Of a stretch of DNA of 5,500 nucleotides, positions 1 through 4,804 are shown in pieces. The stretch's first letter is position 1. Each line of letters starts with the position of its first letter. The stretch comes from an uncultured Bacilli bacterium (lineage in GTDB: Bacteria; Bacillota_I; Bacilli_A; RF39; UBA660). Both the position numbers and the translations under genes were made by a program. Below the pieces are notes generated by a model. The model worked only from the letters and a program-made list of their open reading frames with translations. It searched no databases and was not told the DNA's origin. The DNA is taken from contig CALVUV010000087.1 in assembly GCA_944363685.1 (NCBI GenBank), positions 1 to 5,500 on the forward strand, written 5' to 3'.

Positions 1-76
1 GGTGGGCGATATAGGACTCGAACCTATGACCCCTTGCTTGTAAGGCAAGTGCTCTAACCAACTGAGCTAATCGCCC
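1..76 (-). tRNA. tRNA-Val (anticodon UAC), 3' CCA cut by the window edge
   Basis: Read on the minus strand, a full cloverleaf runs from position 76 to the discriminator base A at position 3. The acceptor stem GGGCGAT (76-70) pairs with ATCGCCC (10-4). The D-arm contains AGCTCAGTTGGTTAGAGC, and the T-arm carries the standard GGTTCGAGTCC. The anticodon stem CTTGC/GCAAG encloses the seven-base loop CTTACAA (44-38), so the anticodon is TAC (42-40), which decodes valine GUN codons. Positions 2-1 read CC, so the CCA end looks genome-encoded with its last A just outside the window. It is the last gene on this strand before the edge and may be followed by more tRNAs outside. Confidence 0.97.
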
Positions 77-97
77 ATAAATCATTTGACGAAATTA

Positions 98-126
98 AAT
101 ATACCAGTTAATTTGAAGAATGTCAA
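98..126 (-). promoter_or_regulatory. Housekeeping promoter of the tRNA-Val gene
   Basis: On the minus strand a perfect -35 box TTGACA (126-121) is followed by a 17-nt spacer and a -10 box TATATT (103-98), one base from consensus. Transcription would begin near position 91, about 15 nt before the mature tRNA. Box sequences, spacing and location fit a strong sigma-A-type promoter. This is the best-matching promoter in the window. Confidence 0.85.
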
Positions 127-145
127 TAATATTTGCAATTTTTTT

Positions 146-499
146 TCATTTTTTTGTAGTATTTAACTCTTTTGAAATCCAATAATCCAAATGCAAAGCC
201 AAATTTCTGAATCCATTAGGTGTTTCTTTAATCTTACTATCATGTCGATTTGTAATACGATAGTCCAATTTTTTTATACTTAACCTAAACATTCCTTCTT
301 CAGTTTTTCCTAAAACTCTTACTCTAATTAACTCATCTACTTGTGCATATTTATGTAAATCATCTATATATTTATCATCAATTTCAGAAATATGAATTAA
401 ACCACTATTAATTTTATCTAATTTAACAAATATACCATAATCTTCTATTCCTGTTACTACACCAAGTACAATATCATTCTCCTTATAACTTTTTATCAT
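146..499 (-). CDS. yugI: S1-domain RNA-binding protein, YugI/GSP13/CvfD family
   Basis: A 117-residue cytoplasmic protein with one S1 RNA-binding domain (about residues 7-77). The domain shows the usual S1 pattern: GVVTGIEDYGIFVKL (13-27), GLIHISEI (33-40), then VRVLG (60-64) and FRLSIKKLD (71-79). The tail has NGFRNLALHLDYWISKEL, matching the GF..L...L..WI ending I know from general stress protein 13 (YugI) and CvfD, which bind RNA or ribosomes and act in post-transcriptional control. The start is ATG 499-497, preceded by AAGAGG with an 8-nt gap. An in-frame TTG at 547-545 would add 16 residues but lacks a suitably spaced ribosome binding site and would put the -10 box inside the gene. The stop is TGA. 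No hairpin terminator separates it from the downstream tRNA-Val, so read-through is possible. The family assignment is firm; the exact physiological role here is inferred. Confidence 0.85.
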   Translation of the reverse strand: MIKSYKENDIVLGVVTGIEDYGIFVKLDKINSGLIHISEIDDKYIDDLHKYAQVDELIRVRVLGKTEEGMFRLSIKKLDYRITNRHDSKIKETPNGFRNLALHLDYWISKELNTTKK

Positions 500-518
500 A
501 TATTTAACCTCTTCAAAT

Positions 519-547
519 ATTATAGCAGATATTTTTATCTTATACAA
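519..547 (-). promoter_or_regulatory. Extended -10 promoter of the S1-domain gene
   Basis: On the minus strand TGC precedes TATAAT (524-519), giving an extended -10 element. A weak -35 box TTGTAT (547-542) lies 17 nt upstream. The predicted start near 514-511 leaves a leader of only about 12-15 nt that opens almost directly on the ribosome binding site. It sits back to back with the divergent nfu promoter. Confidence 0.65.
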
Positions 548-549
548 CC

Positions 550-578
550 TTTACATTTATTTACAATCCAGTTATAAT
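550..578 (+). promoter_or_regulatory. Promoter of the NifU-domain gene
   Basis: TTTACA (550-555) is one base from the -35 consensus. It is followed after 17 nt by a perfect -10 box TATAAT (573-578). The start would fall near 583-586, only about 9-11 nt before the ATG at 594 and on top of the GGTGAT ribosome binding site. The boxes are good, but the leader would be unusually short. Confidence 0.7.
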
Positions 579-593
579 TAAAACGGTGATATA

Positions 594-830
594 ATGGAAA
601 AAAATGATGTTGTTACTAAAATAAAAGCAATTATAGAAGAACTAAAACCTTTTTTAATTAGTGATGGTGGCACTTTAGAGTTCATTGACTATAAAGATGG
701 TATTGTTTATGTAAAACTTGGAGGAGCATGTGAAGGTTGTGCTTTTTTAGATATTACGTTAAAAGATGGTATTGAACAAATGATTATGAATGAAATACCT
801 GAAGTAAAAGAAGTAAGAAATATTAATTAA
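594..830 (+). CDS. nfu: Single-domain NifU-type (Nfu) iron-sulfur cluster scaffold or carrier
   Basis: A 78-residue protein that is just the NifU C-terminal (Nfu) domain. Such proteins bind a [4Fe-4S] cluster between subunits through a CxxC pair and pass it to apo-enzymes in the cytoplasm. Visible hallmarks are LKPFLISDGGTLEF (17-30), the cysteine pair C46 and C49 in GGACEGCAFLD, TLKDGIEQ (55-62) and IPEVKEV (68-74). Length matches stand-alone proteins such as B. subtilis YutI. After the second Cys most relatives I recall have P and then a small residue; here it is AFLD, a minor departure. The start ATG is supported by GGTGAT at 585-590, the 3' half of a full ribosome binding site. It is the only plus-strand protein gene here, divergent from the S1-domain gene and convergent with the yutH-like gene, which it overlaps by 8 bp. 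No other Fe-S assembly gene is in the window. Confidence 0.92.
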   Translation: MEKNDVVTKIKAIIEELKPFLISDGGTLEFIDYKDGIVYVKLGGACEGCAFLDITLKDGIEQMIMNEIPEVKEVRNIN

Positions 831-1728
831 ACTCTAACCAGTCTATTTTAATAATAGGCTTTTTTTTATTTATATAATTATAAATATACTTAAGAAACTC
901 TTTGTATTCATCAGTCCTATTTAATATTTTAATAATCTCTTTTTCTTTAGTATAACCATTTACTATATCTTCATAAATATCAAAATAAAAACTAGGAAAT
1001 AAAAGTCTTGCCATTAATAAAGAATACTGATAAGTACTAAAATCTAAATTATCTAATATTTCTTCAACAAGTTCATAATTATAAATATCCTCTATAAAAA
1101 TATATTTTAAATACTCCCCTACATCTCTTGCTTTATGATCTATAACTAAATTTAAAGGATTAAAGAAACTTATATCTTTAAGATTTATTCTTCTTCTAGC
1201 AATTACTAAAACATCATTAATTTCCTTAGTTAAATAATTATTAGCCGAATAAAAATAAGTAATAGCATTTTCTCCTAATCCAATAAAATAATCTAAACTT
1301 CTATATAAAAGAGGATATTTTACTTTAATATAGTCCCTTTGATATTCAAAATAATCTATTTTACTAGTCCAAAGATTATCCCAATTACTATGATTTAAAG
1401 TATTTAACTTTAACATCAGGTTATTACAATATAAAGGGTTATATAAATCTTCTAAGGAAAATTTAACATTTTTATTACATCTTAAAAGAATATAATAATG
1501 ATTATTAATGAAACTAATAGGAGCTTTATTAATATTATAAATTATTTGCATAATTCGTGTATTAATAAGCATTCTATTAAGCGTTATTACTTCATTAATA
1601 TAATCCATAGGTCTATTGATAAGAATAAGATAATACAAGTAATTACCATCTTTAAAATAGTAATAATCTTTAGTTTTAACTAATCTTATAACATTAATTT
1701 GATAATAGTAAAAAAGAGCATTTTTCAT
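823..1728 (-). CDS. yutH: YutH-like spore coat protein with a degenerate kinase fold (CotS/YutH family)
   Basis: A 301-residue protein rich in Tyr, Asn, Ile, Leu and Lys, without signal peptide or membrane segment. I assign it to the CotS/YutH group, spore coat proteins with an aminoglycoside-phosphotransferase-like fold. Support comes from SLDYFIGLGENAITYF (144-159), where the family has a DY.IGL.ENAI stretch, from FNPLNLVIDHKARDVGEYLK (189-208), resembling the DxD and RDLAEY end of the C-lobe, and from ARLLFPSFYFD (240-250). The catalytic loop normally reads HGD; here the corresponding place shows ARRRI (177-181), so phosphotransfer looks unlikely and a structural role fits better. The start is ATG 1728-1726 with GAGG (1740-1737) 8 nt upstream; the in-frame TTG at 1734 is only 2 nt from that site. 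No terminator follows its stop, so its transcript may continue antisense into nfu. Family call is good, identity with YutH itself moderate. Confidence 0.72.
   Translation of the reverse strand: MKNALFYYYQINVIRLVKTKDYYYFKDGNYLYYLILINRPMDYINEVITLNRMLINTRIMQIIYNINKAPISFINNHYYILLRCNKNVKFSLEDLYNPLYCNNLMLKLNTLNHSNWDNLWTSKIDYFEYQRDYIKVKYPLLYRSLDYFIGLGENAITYFYSANNYLTKEINDVLVIARRRINLKDISFFNPLNLVIDHKARDVGEYLKYIFIEDIYNYELVEEILDNLDFSTYQYSLLMARLLFPSFYFDIYEDIVNGYTKEKEIIKILNRTDEYKEFLKYIYNYINKKKPIIKIDWLEFN
840..867 (+). terminator. Rho-independent terminator of nfu, embedded in the end of the yutH-like gene
   Basis: The arms AGTCTATT (840-847) and AATAGGCT (853-860) form an 8-bp stem with one G-T wobble and a 5-nt loop, followed directly by seven T (861-867). 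It begins 9 nt after the nfu stop codon. The T-tract lies only on the plus-strand side, so it serves nfu and not the opposing gene. The whole element lies within codons for the last residues of the convergent yutH-like protein. Confidence 0.85.
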
Positions 1729-1745
1729 ATTCAAAACCTCAGTTA

Positions 1746-1753
1746 ATTATATG
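1746..1753 (-). promoter_or_regulatory. Possible promoter -10 of the yutH-like gene, SigE-like or sigma-A-like
   Basis: The minus strand reads CATATAAT at 1753-1746. This contains a perfect sigma-A -10 box TATAAT and also matches the mother-cell SigE -10 consensus CATACAnT at all but one defined base. No convincing -35 for either factor is visible, because the upstream stretch is the T-rich tail of the preceding terminator. Transcription would start near 1740, at the ribosome binding site, leaving a leader of about 12 nt. A SigE origin would suit a coat protein but is inference. Confidence 0.4.
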
Positions 1754-1759
1754 AAAAAG

Positions 1760-1793
1760 AAAAAAGAAAAAGAACGTACTATTTTGTACGTCC
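1760..1793 (-). terminator. Rho-independent terminator of the DUF1292/coiled-coil pair, overlapping the stop codon
   Basis: On the minus strand GGACGTAC (1793-1786) pairs with GTACGTTC (1779-1772), giving 8 bp with one G-T wobble around a 6-nt loop. A T-rich tail with two short interruptions (1771-1760 and beyond) follows. The 5' arm encodes the last Gly-Arg-Thr residues, and the TAG stop (1781-1779) starts in the loop and ends in the 3' arm, so coding sequence and terminator overlap. Confidence 0.85.
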
Positions 1794-3119
1794 ACTTCCT
1801 CCCATTTCACCATAACTGTCATTTGAATTTTTCATTGCTTTAATCATTTCTTCTACTTCTCTTTCAAGAGCTTCAGCTTCATTATTATAATTAGCTATTT
1901 GACTATTTGTAGAATCTAATCTTTCTTGACGTTCAGCAATTTCTCGTTCAACTAAAGCATTTGCTTTATTTTGTTCTTCTGTCTGACTATTTAACTCTTT
2001 TATTTCTGGCATTATCGCTCCAAAATATTTTTTCCTCTTCTCAGCCAATGATTTTCTTCTCTTTGCTTCTTCTAAGCTAGTATCAGCTTTACCAATTTCT
2101 TCGTCTAAACCTCTTTTGGTATTATTCAATTCAGCATTTCTATTTTTTGAATCTTGTAAACGAACTTTAGACTCATCCTTTGCAGCATTTAAACTAGCTA
2201 TAAACTCTTCCATTGATTTATCATCATCAAAAGAAGTTGAATCACTAGTACTTAAATTATCTTCCTTCTCTCCATCAGGTTCAACAAAAGTAGCAGAAGC
2301 ATTTTCAAAGATATCAATAGGCTCTACCTTAACTTCTTGAGTTGGTTGTTCTTTAAGAACAGGCTTTTCAGGTTCTTCATCAAACATATTCTTTAAATCA
2401 TCCGCTTCAAACTCAGGATTAGCAATTTTATCATCTAATTCATCTTTAGATTCACCAGCTAAGAAACTAACAGCAGTATCAAAAGTCTTATCATCATTAA
2501 CTTTTTGATCAACATAATCAGTAAATGTCAAACCATCTTTAACTTTCTCATCACTATTAATAACTTCTTCTACTTGTCTTCTAATCTCATCAGAATCAAT
2601 ATCACTAAAGATTGATTTATTATCAGGAGTTTTTAATACACTTTCTCCTTTTTCAACAGCATTATCTAAATTAACTACTGAAGATATATCAATATCTTTA
2701 CTAATATCTTCTTTTGTCACCACTTTACCATCTAAAGCAGTCTTACCAGTAGCAACTAACTCCTCTAAATTAGCATTAGGTAATTTTAAAGCTTTCTTAG
2801 CCATATCCATAAACTTAGCATTATAATCTTCCAACTCTTCTAAAGCTGCTTGCATATCTGCAAGTTCTTTAGATATCTTATTAACTCTATCCAATGCTGC
2901 TTTTCTATCTTCTTTAGTTTCTCCAGATTTAACCTCTTCAGTACTTTTACTCAACTCTTCTTGCTTCTTTAAAACTTCCTCTTCCATAAAAGCAGCTTGA
3001 ACTTCTAAAATAGCAGCATAAGATACCATCTTTAGTTTTATTTTGTTTGCATTACCTGATAGACTTTGTCCTGGTGCACTAACTAAAGTAAAATCTTGAT
3101 TATTTTGTCTGTTATCCAT
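1779..3119 (-). CDS. Uncharacterised acidic coiled-coil protein, 446 aa
   Basis: I do not recognise this protein. It has no Cys or Trp, no signal peptide and no membrane segment, so it is probably cytoplasmic. Residues 1-25 are polar and likely flexible. Residues 32-112 look helical and coiled-coil-forming (VSYAAILEVQAAFMEEEVL, then Glu/Lys-rich heptads). Residues 113-300 are very acidic with short helical islands and many Asp/Glu/Ser, ending in a Pro/Glu-rich linker (248-268) and a Ser/Asp run near 286-300. Residues 301-430 form a second long charged coiled coil, with a basic patch KRRKSLAEKRKKYF near 353-366. The tail is GEMGGSGRTK. The start is ATG 3119-3117, with GGAGG (3132-3128) 8 nt upstream; the in-frame TTG at 3134 overlaps that site. 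It lies 29 nt downstream of the DUF1292 gene and ends in its own terminator, so the two are surely co-transcribed. A scaffold or partner-binding role is a guess from shape alone. Confidence 0.85.
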   Translation of the reverse strand: MDNRQNNQDFTLVSAPGQSLSGNANKIKLKMVSYAAILEVQAAFMEEEVLKKQEELSKSTEEVKSGETKEDRKAALDRVNKISKELADMQAALEELEDYNAKFMDMAKKALKLPNANLEELVATGKTALDGKVVTKEDISKDIDISSVVNLDNAVEKGESVLKTPDNKSIFSDIDSDEIRRQVEEVINSDEKVKDGLTFTDYVDQKVNDDKTFDTAVSFLAGESKDELDDKIANPEFEADDLKNMFDEEPEKPVLKEQPTQEVKVEPIDIFENASATFVEPDGEKEDNLSTSDSTSFDDDKSMEEFIASLNAAKDESKVRLQDSKNRNAELNNTKRGLDEEIGKADTSLEEAKRRKSLAEKRKKYFGAIMPEIKELNSQTEEQNKANALVEREIAERQERLDSTNSQIANYNNEAEALEREVEEMIKAMKNSNDSYGEMGGSGRTK

Positions 3120-3148
3120 TGTACTCGCCTCCAACTAATTATCAAATA

Positions 3149-3424
3149 TTATTGTTCTTTCTTTGATAATCTTCTTAAAACATCTTTAACTCTATTCCAT
3201 TCTTCTTCATCATCAATACCATAAAGTCTAGGTGTTTCACCACTTCTATCAACTCTAGAAACATAAACAGTTACATTACCATTTTCATCCTTCTCATTTT
3301 TTGTATACACTACATATTCATTTTTTGTATCTTTAAATTCAAAAGCAATAACAACTTCTACTTCATCAATAGAACCGTCTTCACCAATAATTGACATTGT
3401 AACTCTTTTTGTATTATCGTTCAT
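3149..3424 (-). CDS. DUF1292 (YrzB-type) small acidic protein
   Basis: A 91-residue soluble acidic protein. The pattern fits DUF1292: an N-terminal MSIIGEDGSIDEVEVV (10-25), where the family has a DEDG..eEv strand, then AFEFKDTKNEYVVYTK (27-42), a strand with VTVYVSRVDR (51-60), and IDDEEEWNRVKDVLRRL (70-86), matching the conserved I.deeEw..V..... ending. Family members such as B. subtilis YrzB have no agreed function. The ATG start has an excellent ribosome binding site, GGGAGG (3437-3432), with a 7-nt gap. It is first in a two-gene unit with the long acidic coiled-coil protein, which suggests a shared task, though this is inference. In relatives I recall, yrzB sits with yrzL and yrrK instead, so this placement differs. 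Confidence 0.8.
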   Translation of the reverse strand: MNDNTKRVTMSIIGEDGSIDEVEVVIAFEFKDTKNEYVVYTKNEKDENGNVTVYVSRVDRSGETPRLYGIDDEEEWNRVKDVLRRLSKKEQ

Positions 3425-3455
3425 CCTAATTCCTCCCTTTACTATTCTATAAACA

Positions 3456-3464
3456 ATTTTAACA
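3456..3464 (-). promoter_or_regulatory. Extended -10 promoter of the DUF1292/coiled-coil unit
   Basis: TGTTAAAAT (3464-3456) reads as an extended -10 element: TG, one base, then TAAAAT. No clear -35 is seen; 17 nt upstream reads TTTCTC. It lies 1 nt beyond the T-tract of the yutD terminator. The start would fall near 3450, giving a leader of about 25 nt. The same 11-mer TATGTTAAAAT occurs before yutD, which supports a real element, but the evidence is modest in such AT-rich DNA. Confidence 0.45.
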
Positions 3465-3465
3465 T

Positions 3466-3492
3466 AAAAAAAAGAAAAGAGAAACCCCTTTT
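3466..3492 (-). terminator. Rho-independent terminator after yutD
   Basis: On the minus strand AAAAGGG (3492-3486) pairs with CTCTTTT (3481-3475) through a 4-nt loop, giving 7 bp with one G-T wobble. One base later come eight T (3473-3466). It begins 11 nt after the yutD stop. In the plus-strand sense the wobble becomes an A-C mismatch, so it favours the minus strand. The stem is AT-rich and only moderately stable. Confidence 0.65.
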
Positions 3493-3503
3493 TATATTTT
3501 TTA

Positions 3504-3773
3504 TTATTTTATTTTTTTTAATAAGAAAGTTTTAGAACCTAAAGAACAATATTCTTTTATATAATTATCTATATTTTTTATATTATTTATATCTTTAACT
3601 TTAGCATTATCACTATCTCTAAACCCCTTAAGTCTAAGTTTTCCATAAGAATAATCACCTAAAACATAATCAAAATCTAAAAAATATTCTGTAAAAAGAT
3701 ACTTAGTTTCCTCTTCATTAAAATTCTCTTTACCATTTTCTATTTCATAATTACTATCTAACAATTTAATCAC
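3504..3773 (-). CDS. yutD: YutD family protein (DUF1027)
   Basis: An 89-residue soluble protein matching the YutD family of Bacillota: FNEEETKYLFTEYF (18-31), the signature DFDYVLGDYSYGKLRLKGF (33-51), and IDNYIKEYCSLGSKTFLLKKI (68-88), where the B. subtilis protein as I recall it reads EYCNFGCAYFVL. The second Cys of that motif is Ser80 here. Function is not established to my knowledge. I chose the GTG at 3773-3771, with GGTGG (3783-3779) 5 nt upstream. It gives MIKLLDSNYE..., which lines up with the family N-terminus. A GTG at 3785 would add four residues but has no ribosome binding site. It starts 29 nt after the yunB stop, in the same order and proximity I associate with the yunB/yutD neighbourhood of Bacillus, and ends at a terminator. 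Confidence 0.85.
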   Translation of the reverse strand: MIKLLDSNYEIENGKENFNEEETKYLFTEYFLDFDYVLGDYSYGKLRLKGFRDSDNAKVKDINNIKNIDNYIKEYCSLGSKTFLLKKIK

Positions 3774-3789
3774 TTTAACCACCACTTAT

Positions 3790-3798
3790 ATTTTAACA
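3790..3798 (-). promoter_or_regulatory. Possible extended -10 promoter of yutD
   Basis: TGTTAAAAT (3798-3790) is an extended -10 element, identical to the one before the DUF1292 gene, with no recognisable -35 (TACTAA at 17 nt). It would start transcription near 3783, on the ribosome binding site itself. It lies in the 29-nt gap after yunB, so yutD could be expressed both from the upstream unit and alone. Weak evidence without start-site data. Confidence 0.35.
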
Positions 3799-3802
3799 TA
3801 AC

Positions 3803-4516
3803 TTAAGAAACTTTAGTAGAAAAAGTATTAGAACTAGTTGTAAAACTCCCATTATAATATAAAGGAACCTGTCCTTGCACTACCTGTGTTGCTAAATTAA
3901 TTCTAGTAGTTACTGGTATATTTTTAGTAGAATGAGGCATTGTAATCTGTTCTTTTATCGTTACTTCTATCCCTATTTCAATCAAAGCATTATTAAAACC
4001 ATATTCTTTAACATTAGTAAACATATTACTAGTAACTGTACCAATAAAAGAAAACTTAATAGGAATAGAAGTAGTAAAATTCACAAGTAAAGAATTATTT
4101 AAAAGCACTCCCAAAGGTATATCACATACTATCCCATTATCTAAATATGTTAATCTTGTTCCTTTTAAAGAATCTGATAATTCTAAATACTTACTATTAC
4201 CCTTCTCTAATTCTGTTAATCTTTCTAAAGCTTTATCATTTATCTCTTTTAAAATATTATTAGTAATTTTAGAATCAAAATCTATTAAAGAAATATTCCC
4301 TTCATTATCTTTTATTATATTATAAAATTCTTTATCAAAGATATCATCATCTAATGAAACAACATCATTCAAAACAACATTAGCAATTCTCTCTACTTCT
4401 TTTGTAGAATAACTAATTATTATCTTTTCTAATCTTTTACCAGCAAATAAAATCATTATAATACTAATTATAAATGAAATTATCAAAATAATTAACAAAA
4501 CAGTAGATTTTCTCAT
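3803..4516 (-). CDS. yunB: Sporulation protein YunB
   Basis: A 237-residue membrane-anchored protein. Residues 6-25 are a single hydrophobic helix after a short basic start (MRKS), with no cleavage motif, so the rest probably faces outside the cytoplasmic membrane. The remainder follows the YunB layout: an amphipathic helical part (28-55), DNEGNISLIDFDSKITN (70-86), IPLG (133-136), IPIKFSFIGTV (151-161), an EYGFNNALIEIGIEVTI stretch (171-187), where relatives have GINQT.H.I, and the C-terminal VVQGQVPLYYNG (212-223), matching the V.G.VP..Y ending. In B. subtilis yunB is a mother-cell gene needed for full sporulation; its biochemistry is unknown. The ATG start has AGGTGA (4527-4522), which overlaps the ylmC stop codon, with only 9 nt between the genes, so translation is probably coupled. 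The C-terminal tail after residue 223 is polar and Ser/Thr-rich. Confidence 0.82.
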   Translation of the reverse strand: MRKSTVLLIILIISFIISIIMILFAGKRLEKIIISYSTKEVERIANVVLNDVVSLDDDIFDKEFYNIIKDNEGNISLIDFDSKITNNILKEINDKALERLTELEKGNSKYLELSDSLKGTRLTYLDNGIVCDIPLGVLLNNSLLVNFTTSIPIKFSFIGTVTSNMFTNVKEYGFNNALIEIGIEVTIKEQITMPHSTKNIPVTTRINLATQVVQGQVPLYYNGSFTTSSNTFSTKVS

Positions 4517-4525
4517 TTACTTCAC

Positions 4526-4753
4526 CTAATTTAATCTAACCAAAATAACATCTTCACCAATTCTTTCTATATTTTGCCACTTTATCTCCATATCTTCTCC
4601 CCTAGAAAAAGATATAAACTTTCCCTTAGTCTCTACTAATAAACTAATAATAGAACCATTTCTCTCATCTATTTTAGCATCGATGATATTACCTATATTT
4701 TTACCATCTATAATATTAACTATATCTTTATTCTGTAAATCAGATAGTCTCAT
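4526..4753 (-). CDS. ylmC: YlmC/YmxH family PRC-barrel protein linked to sporulation
   Basis: A 75-residue protein that is a single PRC-barrel-like domain. MRLSDLQNKDIVNIIDGKNIGNIID (1-25), RNGSIISLLVE (31-41), the short FISFSRGEDMEIKW segment (46-59) and IERIGEDVILVRL (62-74) match YlmC/YmxH, in which IPW.NI.KIG.DVILV is the conserved ending. Family members accompany sigG or other sporulation loci but have no proven function. The start is ATG 4753, preceded by a weak GAGAGTGAT site (4765-4757). It lies 51 nt after the sigG stop; from memory B. subtilis has ylmA between sigG and ylmC, and that gene is absent here. No terminator is seen in the gap, so co-transcription with sigG is likely. Confidence 0.88.
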   Translation of the reverse strand: MRLSDLQNKDIVNIIDGKNIGNIIDAKIDERNGSIISLLVETKGKFISFSRGEDMEIKWQNIERIGEDVILVRLN

Positions 4754-4804
4754 AATATCACTCTCTAACTATTTAAAGATATGTATTTTTTTATAAATCT
4801 ATGC

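Noticed and set aside
131..157. Long T-run as a plus-strand terminator or repeat
   Set aside because: No hairpin precedes it and no plus-strand gene lies upstream; part of it encodes the Lys-rich end of the S1-domain protein.
500..547. Upstream TTG start for the S1-domain protein
   Set aside because: The extra 16 residues precede the family N-terminus, cover the -10 box, and the AAGAGG site supports the ATG at 499.
1498..1683. Plus-strand open frame of 61 codons
   Set aside because: It lies wholly inside the yutH-like gene on the other strand, has low-complexity Ile/Asn composition and no ribosome binding site.
2116..2340. Plus-strand open frame of 74 codons rich in Ser, Phe and Leu
   Set aside because: It is the antisense shadow of the Glu/Asp/Lys-rich coiled-coil gene and has no ribosome binding site or recognisable domain.
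3120..3134. Upstream TTG start for the acidic coiled-coil protein
   Set aside because: The GGAGG site lies within those codons and is correctly spaced for the ATG at 3119.
4754..4804. Possible SigG-type promoter (GCATA at 4804-4800 plus CATATCT at 4783-4777) or a terminator between sigG and ylmC
   Set aside because: The -10 part misses the conserved TA of CATnnTA, the spacing is off, and no stem with a T-tract is present.
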